64,000 nucleotides of DNA. It comes from Atriophallophorus winterbourni (taxonomy: Eukaryota; Platyhelminthes; Trematoda; Plagiorchiida; Microphallidae). The position numbers and the translations under genes are program-made. The notes beneath the pieces were generated by a model. It searched no databases. It saw only the letters and a list, made by a program, of their open reading frames with translations, and was not told where the DNA came from. The stretch is from NCBI GenBank assembly GCA_013407085.1, contig JACCGJ010010805.1, positions 1 to 64,000 on the forward strand, written 5' to 3'. How positions within the stretch are numbered: the first letter of the stretch is position 1; every line of letters begins with the position of its first letter. Shown piece by piece: positions 1 to 11,300 of this stretch.

Positions 1-1071
1 AAGGTATGTCAATTTCTCTCCATACGTTTGAAATTAGTGTCATGATAGATGTCATTCGGTAGACACAATTCTATAAATGAGAATAATATCACAGCACATC
101 ATGCCTTGAATAAAGTCATACATTGTAATATTTCGATGTACGGACGAATGGTGTAAGGACTCATTAATAACTTTGTTACTCTGTGATACATTTTATCGCA
201 GATGGCAATATCCTTTCGCAGCTAAGGATCCCAAACATATACCGCAAGTAGCGAGAATATTCCAAATATTCTTGAAATATGTTGTTCAGATGGTGTTCGC
301 CGAGATTGTATAGTTGTTGTTGGACGTTTCGTCATCAAGCTAGATGACATGATCAGCAGAACTTCTTTCGAAGTGACATAAAATTGGTATTCTTTGGTAT
401 TGGTATTCATTCGTTCTTGAAATATACCTAACAATCTGCTGGTCTGTCGCCGTATCTATTTCAGCAGTGAACCATGCACTTTAGGCTTTCACTCATCAAT
501 TTCCAAGGACGTTTATCACACATTTGTATGCCACGTTTTCAGTTCCAAATGGAGTTGTCCGTCTAGGTGCAGCATTCTCCAATCACAACCACTCCAATTC
601 ACTAAATTATCCGTATTATTGCTTGAACACGAACGTGAATTCGTGAGGTTAGTTTGGTATTTTAATTAGTATAATAGTAACAGTCTTGTCATAAGTTTAC
701 AAGTCGATGAAGTATATTCATACGCGATCAATATCACATTTTATGGAAACGAAGGTTGGTTATCATCGGTTATAAGAAACAAGTGAAGTCGGCATTATTG
801 TGTTCCTGACGATGCCTTTATATTCAACTTTCAACAAACCAAATAAACAGATTCACTTGTGCAGCTGACCTTGAAACCTTAATACCAAAATCAATTATTC
901 AATAACCACTGTATGATTAAGTGTAGCAAATGATTTCGATTAAAACTACAGGTTGCGATCCACAGCGTATTGAATTTTGCACAGTGCATGATTAAATGAG
1001 ACTTTAATTATTGCAACTCTAGGTCACAACTGTATTTCAATCAATTATTCAAAATTAATCAAGGCGGTCAT
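1..1071. other. No gene seen upstream of the first gene
   Basis: AT-rich sequence with no long open frame, no recognisable transposon protein and no clear TATA box placed before the gene that starts at 1120. Promoter and 5' UTR of that gene probably lie here, but nothing specific can be pointed to. Confidence 0.5.
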
Positions 1072-1119
1072 GTGGTGTTTGAGGTCACATGCTCAGACAC
1101 TCGAAATCTTCTTATCATA

Positions 1120-1710
1120 ATGGCCGAGAAAATCGCACCCAAAAGTTTACATAAGCCCGATGGATCATTAGATCAATGGCCCTGTTTAGAACAACTTCCA
1201 ATTCTAAAGGATCTACGGAGCGATCATGTGAAGAAATCACTAGCACCTCCTAGAATTCCACTATGCGCCGTGCCTCGATGTCCTGGTTGTGGATGTAGAC
1301 AAGTGGAAAAAGATCGTTGTCTATACTGGCCGCATCCTATCCCAATGAAATACGCAGAACAACAACGCGCATATCAGGAATATCTCGAGTCGTTCAGAAC
1401 GGATTGTATCTGCGATGCTGCCAAACGATCCCGCATAATCCCTGTCATTAATTTTGATGAAAAGCATCAGTCGGATTCATGCGACTGTAATCCACCGGAA
1501 TGCCAGTCAGTGGATACTCCGGGAACAGATTGTGTCTGTGATTGTCTTGCCGTGCCATCATGCTGTTCTTGTTGTTCGACAGCGTCCAATACTCAAAGTC
1601 ACGCTGAAATTGGCAGTCAGAATCAGGACACTGTGACATCCCATTCCGGTACAGGGAATTCAACTAGCCAATCCAGTGAATGCCACTGTTGTCATCATTG
1701 TAAATGTTAA
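1120..1710 (+). CDS. Cysteine-rich protein of unknown function, single exon
   Basis: A 196-residue frame starts at ATG 1120 (context ATAATGGCC) and ends at TAA 1708-1710. The frame stays open upstream to 1072, but no ATG lies there, so 1120 is the supported start. The first 100 residues are ordinary soluble sequence with a proline-rich stretch (LAPPRIPLC) and a compact Cys cluster, CPGCGC, at about residues 55-60. The second half is rich in Ser, Thr and Cys: there are CDCNPPEC, CVCDC and CCSCC clusters, and the protein ends in CHCCHHCKC. I see no signal peptide or membrane segment. The paired Cys/His clusters suggest metal binding or disulfides, which is inference. Composition and frame length make it a convincing gene, unlike the transposon debris that follows. 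Two AATAAA signals lie 110-150 bases downstream. I do not recognise the family. Confidence 0.72.
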   Translation: MAEKIAPKSLHKPDGSLDQWPCLEQLPILKDLRSDHVKKSLAPPRIPLCAVPRCPGCGCRQVEKDRCLYWPHPIPMKYAEQQRAYQEYLESFRTDCICDAAKRSRIIPVINFDEKHQSDSCDCNPPECQSVDTPGTDCVCDCLAVPSCCSCCSTASNTQSHAEIGSQNQDTVTSHSGTGNSTSQSSECHCCHHCKC

Positions 1711-1821
1711 AGGCTTGAGTTTACAAATCATTTTGTGACCACTCGTATTTAAGTTGATGCCATGCGTTAGAAAATGCTTTCAACCTTGATTGGGTTGTGA
1801 ATTTAATTTTCAACTTTGAAG

Positions 1822-1860
1822 AATAAAAGGATTCCCGGTACAATATCGGTGTCCAATAAA
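1822..1860 (+). promoter_or_regulatory. Polyadenylation signals of the cysteine-rich gene
   Basis: AATAAA occurs at 1822-1827 and again at 1855-1860, 112 and 145 bases after the stop codon. Either could direct 3' end formation. Confidence 0.5.
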
Positions 1861-2128
1861 GCGTTTTTGGCAATATATTGTATTTATTTATGCTTCCAAT
1901 GGTTTAATATGATTGATAATACAGTACAATCAATAAGCCGAGCAATATTAATTGTAAAAGGAGTTTGGGATCAATAAATAATTTGGATTTGTTCGAACCC
2001 GTTTATCGTGGTAAAATTTTCCTTTGGACAACACATGTTAAATTCAACACTTGGCATCTTGACCGAACGAGAAAGTATATTAGGAACGGATAATAGAAAC
2101 TGATTAGAATATATCAATAAACCATCAT

Positions 2129-3015
2129 ATCATATTTGTAAGGACGTACTAATACTAGATATACCGTTTCGCAGTGCATCTGCCTGATTTTCAGGTAGCT
2201 GTTTGAGGGCGGATTCTACGCATGGTATAACATCGTCAGCTTTTAATAATTTTGTACTTAAAGAGAATTTTAAGCCCGTTTCCAACCATCTTTGTTCGGT
2301 TTGCGATAGTGGCCTATCTGATAAATTAATTACCTTAGAACATTGTCGAGCACTATCATCAAAAGAACTAGCTGAGGTACATTTATCTTTTGAAGCTAAT
2401 AACGTGCCGAAATAACGTACTTGTTTTTCTTTTATGTGCTCGGTCTGTTCGGCCAAAACCTTGGTGTGTTTTCCACAAATTTGGCAGAAATTCACTTCAG
2501 ATAACACATTTCGCAATTCGAATTTCAAATTGGAGGCTTTCGATCGCGCGTTTGTCAGGCTTTCATCGGTCCTGTGGATCATTTGTTTTAAGAAAACTTT
2601 AATACGTTTTCGGCAGCCACCTGAGAATTGCGAGAATTATACGGAGGTTTGACTACTAAGTCCCTTGGTTTGATTTTATTCTGCTGGTATCTCAAGATGT
2701 AGATGCGATGATTATACCATTTCGCTTCCGTTTCGGCTGTTCGTGCCAACTCGCTGGACAGTTTGCGAACTCGAGGGTCGTAGGAATCAGCAAGGTATTT
2801 GAAAATAGTCGAGACCGATCGAGAGTTCATAATCATGAAAATAATGTTTGCAATGAATCGATTATAGCAAGTTTTCGGTAACGTTTCGCTTCTGAACACA
2901 GAAGCTTCGTCAGACCAAGGGTGTCGGTTCGAACATTGTTCTGGTTTAAATGGCATTTTCTTGTCCAATCCTGAGTTCTCTAAGATAGACAGGCGAGATC
3001 AAGACCATCGATCAC
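2129..3015 (-). pseudogene. Penelope-like element, 5' part (terminal repeat plus N-terminal ORF)
   Basis: Reading the minus strand from 3015, the order is: the start of a PLE terminal repeat (the same sequence recurs at 4755-4825 and 5490-5560), a hammerhead motif (2920-2875), an N-terminal frame (2850-2591, with the segment YDPRVRKLSSELARTAETE), then a second frame (2582-2130). The second frame contains CQICGKHTKVLAEQTEH and NLSDRPLSQTEQRWLETGL, the conserved region before the PLE reverse transcriptase. A stop near 2590 and the absence of RT and GIY-YIG downstream make it a truncated, dead copy. The matching RT half lies nearby on the plus strand (3156-4651), so the locus is rearranged. Confidence 0.75.
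2875..2920 (-). ncRNA. Hammerhead ribozyme motif in PLE terminal repeat
   Basis: The minus strand reads CUGACGA, then a 7-bp stem (GCUUCUG/CAGAAGC), then GAAAC and GUU. A short stem I can form between GGU, just before CUGACGA, and ACC, just after GUU. These are the conserved core boxes of a hammerhead, known from PLE terminal repeats. One extra A sits between CUGACGA and the stem, as in the other copies here. Activity is not shown. Confidence 0.65.
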
Positions 3016-3155
3016 ATCCCCTAAATGCCGTGATAATCCTTGCTACAGGTGCGTATCAGGTTATTGACAACCGTAGATCTACGACCATTATAGATATCCG
3101 TAAGGGGGTTGTTTCAAGATACCTTCGAGGAATTAAGGAAAACCTTGGCTAAAGA
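3000..3155. repeat. PLE segment inverted relative to 5340-5482
   Basis: This stretch is nearly the reverse complement of 5340-5482; both contain the block around TATCAGGTTATTGACAACC or its complement. The two copies flank the plus-strand PLE body and form a long imperfect inverted repeat, a layout reported for several PLE insertions. Confidence 0.6.
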
Positions 3156-4651
3156 TTATAGTTCATGCTCTACCCAAAATCTGCTCAGACATTCAGGTTC
3201 TATGGACTCCCGAAGATACATACGGTAAGCGTCCCTTTGAGGCCCATTGTAGACGGCATTGAATCCCCAACACACGAATTGGCTAAGCACCTTGCCCAGC
3301 TTTTGAAACCACTGGTTGGCAACACGAATTGTTTTATTAAGAACTCGTTTTGATTTTGTTAGTCGCTTAAGTACCGTAACAATTGGGGAGGATGAGATGA
3401 TGGTTAGTTTTAACGTAAGCTCCTTGTTCACGAATGTAGACACTACAAGCGCTTTAGAATTAGCTAGGAAATCACTCAACTCCGATATGACTTTGAAGGA
3501 TGGTACCAACTTGAGTGTACAACAAATCATCAGCGGTGTAGCAATTTGTCTAAATATGAACCACTTCTTATTTAATGGGCAGCTATAAAAGCAAAACTAT
3601 GGTTTAGCGATGGGATCACTCATTTCCCCAGTGCTGGCGAATATGTACATGGAGCACTTCGATGAGATAGCTTTGAGAAACGAAGCGTTAAAACCAAAGA
3701 TATGTTGGCGCTATGTCGACGATACATTCGTCATCATAAAGCGAAACAGACTAGAAGCATTTCATAGTTATCTCAATAATTTGAATCCGAAAATCCAGGT
3801 CACAAAAGTAACCGAGTCTAAGGAAGAGACAATTCCGTTCTTGGACTGTCTCGCGCAAAAAGACAACGGCAAGATAAGAACAACGGTTTATCGTAAGCCT
3901 ATCGACACGGATGCCATTTTGAGATTCACATCTGCGCACCTTAAAAGGTTATTTCAGTCCGTAGCAAAATCGCTGTTCTACAAGTTTCGCCGCCTCTGCA
4001 GCGATGATACCGATAAGAGACAAGCCCAAGAAGAAGTCAGTCGCCGACTTGCAAATCATGGTTACCCCAAAAGCTCAATTTAGTACAAATTCAATTGAGT
4101 TAAACATCTGCAACTGAAGACGGAAAATGGTATCTCTACCGTATGTCAAAAGCGCCTCCGAAGGAATAAGTCGAAACTTGAATAACGCAGGTATTAGAGT
4201 AACATATAAAGGAGGTAGAACTCTCCGCTCCGTATTAATGCGTCTTAAAGATAAGACTCCTTTAGGTTGTGTGATGAACTGCATCTACAAAATCAAATGT
4301 AAGTGTTGCGCGGGCGTTAACTTTGGGCAAACGTCTAGAAAACTTTGCACTAGGGTAAACGAACACAGGAAACGAGTGGGAAAGCAACCCCGCAATCCCA
4401 GTGAATATCAATCACTGATTCGGGATTCTGCCCTAGCTGAACACCTGCTAGACACTGGAAACAGCGTTAATCTTGATAACGTAGGAGTGATAAGACGGGG
4501 TGTGAAATCTTATAGGGAAAGACTTCACGCCGAGGCTGTTGAAATAACAAAGGCTGGGGCGAATGCGGTGAACAAGGGGGATTGGGCGGATATCTCAACA
4601 ATCTGGCGTTCGGCTCTGCAGCGGAGAAGGATTAACGAACATAACACCTAA
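3156..4651 (+). pseudogene. Penelope-like element: reverse transcriptase plus GIY-YIG endonuclease, broken
   Basis: Three overlapping frames give a PLE polyprotein. At 3165-3590 is the RT start (FYGLPKIH, RPIVDGIESPTHELAKHL, SFNVSSLFTNVDTT). At 3610-4083 is the RT core (GLAMGSLISPVLANMYME, then the catalytic motif WRYVDDTFVI and FLDCLA). At 4127-4651 are the linker and GIY-YIG domain (YKIKCKCCAG, then EHRKRVGKQPRNPSEYQSLI and the C-terminal HAEAVEITKAG). PLEs pair this telomerase-like RT with a GIY-YIG nuclease for target cutting. Breaks: a stop at 3586-3588, a frameshift near 3345, stops at 4081-4126, and the core GVYIGQT (intact at 20980) altered to GVNFGQT. The copy is therefore not functional. 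Confidence 0.85.
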
Positions 4652-4739
4652 TGCGCACATGATTACGCAAGCAGTGTCAGCAGACGCTGTTCACACCTGT
4701 ACACTTAATAAATAATTTAGGGATGAACACAGCATTTAG

Positions 4740-5390
4740 GGGATTTGATCAATAGTCTTGATCTCGCTTGCCTATCTTAGAGAACTCAGGATTGGACAAG
4801 AAAATGCCATTTAAACCAGAATAATGTTCGAACCGACACCCTTGGTCTGACGAAGCTTCTGTGTTCAGAAGCGAAACGTTACCGGAAACTTGCAATAATC
4901 GATTCATTGCAAACTTTATTTTCATAATTATGAACCTCGATCGGTCTCGACTATTTTCAAAAACCTTGCTCACTCTTACGATCCTCGAGTTCGCAAACTG
5001 GCCAGCGAGTTGGCACGAACAGCCGAAACGAAAGCGAAATGGTATAATCATCGCATCTACAACTTGAGATGCCAGAAGAAAAAAATCAAACCAAGGGACT
5101 TAGTAGTCAAACCTCCGGATAATTCTCGCAATTCTTGGATGGCTGCCGAAAACGTATTAAAGTTTTCTTGAAACAAATGATCCACAAGACCAATGAAAGC
5201 CTGAAAAACGCGCGATCGAAAGCCTCCAGTTCGAAGTCCGAATTGCGAAATGTGTTATCTGAAGTGGATTTCTGCGAAATTTGTGGAAAACACACCAAGG
5301 TTTTGGCCGAACAGACCGAGCATGAACCATATTCTTTGACCAAGGTTTTCCTTCATTCCTCGCAGGTATCTTGAAGCAACACTTTTATTG
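4740..5390 (+). repeat. PLE terminal repeat with hammerhead, running into N-terminal ORF remnant
   Basis: Directly after the GIY-YIG stop, a new PLE terminal repeat begins (4755-4930) and continues into the N-terminal coding region (4930-5340, ending in CEICGKHTKVLAEQTEH). This head-to-tail order (ORF, terminal repeat, start of a second ORF) matches the tandem pseudo-LTR arrangement typical of PLEs. Several stops and a frameshift are present. The 3' part is inverted relative to 3000-3155. Confidence 0.65.
4841..4885 (+). ncRNA. Hammerhead ribozyme motif in PLE terminal repeat
   Basis: The order is CTTGGT, CTGACGA, stem GCTTCTG, loop TGTT, CAGAAGC, GAAAC, GTT, ACCGG. Stem I pairs ACCGG with TTGGT (three Watson-Crick pairs plus G-U pairs). 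The core matches the hammerhead consensus apart from one extra A before the stem. This is the best-preserved PLE hammerhead here. Confidence 0.7.
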
Positions 5391-5454
5391 TTATTCATAA
5401 TGGTCGTAGCTCTACGGTTGTCAATAACCTGGTACGTACCTGTAGCAAGGATTA

Positions 5455-5660
5455 ACACAGCATTTAGTGGGTGTGATCAGTTGTCTTGATCTCGCTTGCC
5501 TATCTTAGAGAACTCAGGATTGGTCAAGATAATGCCATTTAAACCTGAACAATGTTCGAACCGACGACGAATCTCCTGTGTTCAGAAGCGAAACGTTACG
5601 GAAAATTTACTATAACCGATTCATTGCAAACTTTATTTTCATGATTATTTTTACTCAAGG
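5455..5660 (+). repeat. Second PLE terminal repeat, damaged hammerhead
   Basis: Nearly the same sequence as 4735-4930. About a dozen bases around the CTGACGA box are lost or changed, leaving GACGA, a shortened stem and an intact GCGAAACGTTAC. The ribozyme should be dead. Confidence 0.6.
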
Positions 5661-5669
5661 TATTCCGAA

Positions 5670-5850
5670 TAAAACCGACATATTCTAAATAGTGTTTTGC
5701 GACTACTCATCAGTACGAAGTCGTTCGAAATATTCACAAACGTTTTCACAACGGTCTACATTAGAAGCACTTGTCTCGAGTTTCGCTCCTATTTGAACTC
5801 ATCAACATGCATATTCTGCCTCGCGCCTGTTAGAACTCAGGACCATCACC
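5670..5850. repeat. Dispersed repeat shared with 43.7 kb and 50.9 kb
   Basis: Contains TTTTGCGACTACTCATCAGT, also found at 43670, and a stretch around CAAAACGTTT/TCACAACGGTC, TTTCGCTCCTATT and CTCATCAACATGCATATTCTG that matches 50950-51050 with substitutions. No coding capacity; family unknown. Confidence 0.5.
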
Positions 5851-6269
5851 ATATTTAATAGATTTACGTTCGAAAGGCAAGATCCCTATTGTCTACAAAT
5901 GGCCTCATGTGATATACATGTTTCAATGGATAAGACAATGTTTCAATAGGATAAGATGATTTCGGATCATTTACTTTATATTCACCCTGTCAAACCATCA
6001 AACTTACTAATCATGTGGTAGGATTCTGAAACGTTTCAACGTTTATACGCCTTCTGTGATGAACGGCTTTATAGTATTAAATACTTTTCTAGCTGCGTTT
6101 ACCCAGATCTGGACTTTATGGTTCAAAGTCGGGAGTATATAAATGATAATCATAAGAAGAAATGTTCGAATGGATAAACGTCAAACATGTTGCACTAACT
6201 TCCATGAAAGTAAAAAGGTGCTTCATACTTTAAATTATTCAACAGACAGTTAATATGTCTTTTTCAGGA

Positions 6270-7215
6270 GTTGTCTAATTCAAAAATGTGTCGAAACTAG
6301 TCCAGAAATGATAAACCCAGATAACGGCAACCCCTGGTTTCACCCTAGACCGGTTATTTATGATCTGATAGAGAATTTTGGAGTTGGATTCCATTTTGTT
6401 GAGTAAATGTTTTTGATAATTCAATTTGTCATCAACAACAAGTTTTTTTACCTTATTTCTCAACAAACCGAATGTCTCCCAACTATCAACAGTAGTATCA
6501 TGTCGATGAGCTCGCCATGCAGCATTTCGCAAAGATAACCATTTTCGTGTTTAGCTACTCAGCGTAAACGTATATCTATTTTTTGCACCTTTGGAACAAG
6601 ATGAGAGTGCGTTTCAACGGCAGATTTAATTTTGTTTATCATCCACTAACACTGATCGTGCACGCTGTCGGACTTAAGACCAGGGTCTGTGGCGTTCTGA
6701 AGAGTAGATTTAAGTTGTGAAAAGTCAATTTTTCTAATCACCTTGTTGATGTAACTTGTTTTGATTGCCTGTCAAATATAATCAAACGTAACAACTAAGT
6801 GGTCACTAAGTCCTATTGGAGCTTCATAAGTGAGACTTTCAATCACGTTCATATTTGCATTTCATGGCCGGTCTAACCCAATTAACCATTTAAGATAAAT
6901 TTTACGTGAAGATAAGAAACATCATTGTTCAAAGACGCGATCCTTGAGGTATATCGCTAATGACATCTGCCTTATTTCCAACAAAGACAGTCATCACTGT
7001 CAGTGAATTAGTTCGGTAAGCAGCAATACCTTTTCCCAGATACATCCTGTTTTATCAGCTTGTTCAATGGCAAAAATAATCGAATCCGTTGACGTTTCCA
7101 CGATAGCATAGTAATAATTACAGACAAAGCACAACTCAAGTTCAGTGCTCGTTGGATAATCCACGCATGACAACTAATTCGATGAGCAATAACGATCGTT
7201 TCGAAATCCATGAAA
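6270..7215 (-). pseudogene. CR1-like LINE remnant (endonuclease end and RT start)
   Basis: On the minus strand, fragments of a LINE pol protein can be followed despite many stops. A piece with APIGLSDHLVV near 6830-6800 fits the SDH motif of an apurinic-type endonuclease. A clearer frame (6532-6275) reads WETFGLLRNKVKKL and LLNKMESNSKILYQIINNR, which aligns with residues 65-110 of the LINE ORF at 25491-23479. Old and inactive. Confidence 0.6.
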
Positions 7216-10200
7216 AAGCAACCGTCAATAGTTCGCTTGTTTCTTGAGTTTTAAGCTGTGCAATGTTTTTGCGATGTTCTTTAAAATGACCAGACAGTTT
7301 CAACGATGGGTGAATTTTTTAACATAAAATGTTGCAAATGGATATCATGTGTTCAATTTTCAAGTCAATTTGTATAAATAATAAGTGATCTGGTCTAAAA
7401 AAATCGATAGAAGTATATATAACATGTAATGAGCATCATCGATAATACACTTTTTGACACAAGCAGTTTTATATCATTTTATTTAAGTAAATTCTAAACT
7501 GCCACCAGGAGGATATCCATTACTTCACTGAACCTAAGACAACCAAGCTGCATTATGGATTCTCGTAACCTAATTACTGAACCGGAAGTCGGGTTGTTAC
7601 ATCAAAAACATCGCAGAGTCAAAAGTCACAGTCAGAAAACCGTAAATCATCGTAATAAGACAATTGTCCTATGGAGTGAGTCAGGAAGCACCAGAGAGAG
7701 AGAGAATGAACTCTATTAATAAATATGTTAAAATAGAGCGAGAATTACAAGTAGACGTGCACGCCAGAATAGGGTGACATATTGTAGAGAGATTTCATTA
7801 TCCGATAGTTAAACGTGTAACGAAGTTTCTGTAATTGCGTGGATATCTTATTTCGTTTCACAAAAATAATACTCTATACTATTGCTTAGTGCTCTGACAG
7901 GTAGTCCTACAATTTAGAGCGGAATGGATCAAATGATTTTAAATGCATCATTTATAAAATAAATCTGTTATTGAATCTATCGAAGCCGTCAGATATGTAA
8001 TGGTTCAAGCAAAATGATCAGCAAATACCTTAAGTAGAGACATTACCTACAATAGTGAACTAAATTATGTTTTATGATGGTTTCGGAAACCATAACACCC
8101 ATATAATTACACATTTGGTTCACCCATCAAGCTTTCCATATTTTGGTGAATAACGTTTACAGGAAATAACACGAAACATTGAAAAGGACATAGCAAATGC
8201 TCTTTTCAATTCATAATAACTACATGATTTCGAGATTGAAAAACACAGATCTTTGCAAACATTAGCATGTGAAAAAGGAAAAAAATGTCTTCGTGATAAT
8301 AAGATTATTAACGAAATCATTCTAACGGTTCTAGGCGTTTCAGTTGATACTGATAATCTGCATACACGACAATAAACAGTTTCTCTAAGTCACTGATACG
8401 ATAGGATATCGGGCGACTCAGTTGTGTATACCTCCAGGATAGAGGTGATGAACCAATTATTTAGAATATAACTTTGCTAACATTTGCTATGACTGATTTT
8501 GTCAAGAATATTTGGCAAATTCTCAAAATGAGTATCCACAGAGATGTCAGAATAAACACAATAAAGGTTACCTGAAGAACAGAAGATTAACGATTACCAT
8601 GAGAAGATACTGAAGAGTCAAATCCAGGAAGCGATTCAAATAACGCAACAATTCGGCTTCCGGTATGTCTGTTCAATAGACACCATTCATACATCATCGC
8701 TACATGCACAATTCACCATTATCTGTTTAAACATTAATTCAAAACGAATTATCGGAATTAAATCATTTGTACATTCAGTTTATGCTACCTTTTTCGGCAG
8801 CAATCGAGATGTGGCTCTACATTCAGTTGATTAATTGCAAGCTGCAGATTCACAACATGATCCTGTTTCTACGATACCGCTGAAGTTCAGGTGACGACAC
8901 GGTTCAATTTAAAATATACCAATGTTGTAGTTCGCGTCTGGACTCAGGAGGGAATTGTATTGTTTGAATGGTTTACCGCTCACCCACTTCATTTCATAGA
9001 AGGGTCTTCAAATCGGCCATGCATAAAATTTATTTCTCAATGCATTTTGATCCTCTATTTTCGTGAAATGTCAACGGCATATTTTGGACAAATGCATCAT
9101 GCTTTCGTAACAACTGAGGTTAATTTTAGATATATGCACTGTTTGAACAAATTAGGAGATATCGAAGATCGCAGTGAAACCTTTGTCCCAAATCATTTTG
9201 GTTATGGCATTTGTTAATAAACTCGATCATGTGTGAAAGTTATCAATCAAGACGGACAAGAAACGTCGTTCAGTTGACAAATCGTAACTTGATGGCGAAA
9301 CGTGTTCGTCACTTTTTTTCAATTTTGTGATGACATTATTGTTATTGCAGAAAATTTGTTTATATTAATAAAGTCATTTTCTTTTTTTCTTCTTGTAATG
9401 GCAAGCTTACGAACAAAAAATCACCATCACTTGAGTTTAAACTATGTAAGATGACTGAACTCATTCCCTTGAATCACCACGTAAACTATTTCAGTCGACA
9501 AAGTGGACCGAAGCTATCTTTAATTCTAGATTTTGTTTTAGCTTTAGAAGCAAAAGTAGTGCAGTTGTTGAAGTATAATAATCCTCTAGGGTTAAAGGAT
9601 CACCACATGTTGCTATTGGAACCAGAAGTGTAGATTACTTTAGTCTTCGCGAATCACTCAATATGATGGACGACGGACATCCTGACCGTACAAATCTAGT
9701 TGTTTCAGCTTTTAGCATACATAGGATAAGATAATGTATGGAAACCGAGACTATATCCTTAAAAGAAATGTCAGAACATTTTGTTTCAAATTTTGCAGCC
9801 TCAATTGAACGTGGATATCTGCGCGATATTCGGTATGACCAGAGAAAAAGATATTGGCATTATTCGTACAAAGGAAGTTTCAGCAATTAAAATAATTTCA
9901 CCATAAAATTTAAAAAGAATGAGGAGCAGGTCACGACATCAGGTTACATTTTGTAAACTGCACGATGATTCTTGTTCGTTTTTGATTGATTCGTATGCTA
10001 CATGATCCGGTTAATTACCGAATACTGTAACCCAATTTTTTGAACAAAGCTTCAATGTATAACTCGATTATAAACAGCAGGCTCAGGAGTATACAATGGT
10101 TCATGCAATCTAACGAAAGTAATATGCATCCAGTGCATTGTGGGTTTAATTCCTTCCGCTCCCAGGGACTTGTTGCCTTGGACCTGCGTAGGTGGTGCAC

Positions 10201-10236
10201 AGCTATTCCAGAATTGATGCAGATATCGTTTATAGT
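7216..10236. other. No gene supported
   Basis: AT-rich sequence. One 108-codon open frame lies at 8891-9217 on the plus strand, but it starts at GTG, has no recognisable domain and no splice or poly(A) context that sets it apart from chance. Otherwise no transposon protein or RNA gene is recognisable. Confidence 0.4.
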
Positions 10237-11300
10237 CTACGGAACACTTTGTGCTGATAATTTCGTTTGTTTTAATACATTAATCGGGTTGAAAACTCGA
10301 GAATAAAGCCTGACTAAAGCATTATCGGTTTCTAAGACAGAATATGTTAGTCTGTTATCTATCGTAATTGGATAAATAACGGCTTTAAGCTCCGTCGTGT
10401 TGGTAAAGGTCCAACCGAGCAATTTGTGATTTCCTCGCATTCTTACTAGCTGCTGAAGACGTTCATATCGTTTATCGTGAGATTTGCGACTTAATTTAGA
10501 AAATACGGGAACTGTGTCTAGGACAATTCTTTCTTTGCAAACCTATTAATAACCTATGCTGATTTTAGCTTTCTTAACCATTTTCTTGTGCGACTGTTCT
10601 TATTATTCGGGACATATACAAAATTTAAATGTATCATGTTGGTGATGTAATCTATAATGGTTGTGCAGTGTGTGTCTGGATCATTAAATTTATATTATGA
10701 TCATCGAACGCTCCCATGGTTTCAATCAAGCCAAGGGTATCCAATTCATATTTAGTTTCGTTTGTTTTATCATTCTACTGGCGTTGCACACATATTGAAC
10801 GAGCAGATCCAGGTGGTCTCTTCGACCTAGCGAAATCTGATACTGAACATCCTTAACGGCAGTAGCTTCGGAGGTTAAGACCAAGTTTAGGATAGATATC
10901 TAATGCAAATTTATTTATTGTTTATATTCGAAAACATGATTATAAAGGGGTGTATGATGGAGCAGTTCGCGAAATTTGTAGTCCTGTGATTGGATGGGAT
11001 GATCCATTAACTAGTGTTTGGCAGTTTGAAGTCTCCAAAAATAACTAATTGGGAATTGTCCTATTTTAAAACTTGATTCGTTGGTTTATAAAGCATATCA
11101 TTGTGTGCATACGTTGAAGATGTTGAGACGTTATTTACATCAAGGGCACAAATATCTTTTGAATCTAGCTCCGAGGCAATATACTGTATTCCAGATCGAA
11201 ATCCGTGAATGTAACTCGTATCAGTTAATGCTCTGACGACAAACGAGTGCTGTGTATATAGAACTTTCATTTTTGCTTGTTTGTTTAGCAATCATTGCGA
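10237..11300 (-). pseudogene. CR1-like LINE remnant
   Basis: Minus-strand fragments: YKPTNQVLK near 11075, then VIFGDFKLP near 11030, the endonuclease GDxN/K motif region, and a frame at 10440-10237 (ETDNALVRLYSRVFNP) that aligns with the segment ETADALACFYSQVYCP of the LINE at 23.5-25.5 kb. Many stops. No intact domain. Confidence 0.5.

Noticed and set aside
8891..9217. 108-codon open frame
   Set aside because: Starts at GTG, has no recognised domain and no supporting gene signals in AT-rich DNA.
9245..9320. Hammerhead-like string GGCGAAACGTG after TTGACAAATC
   Set aside because: No CTGANGA box and no paired stem II; similarity to the PLE motif is superficial.
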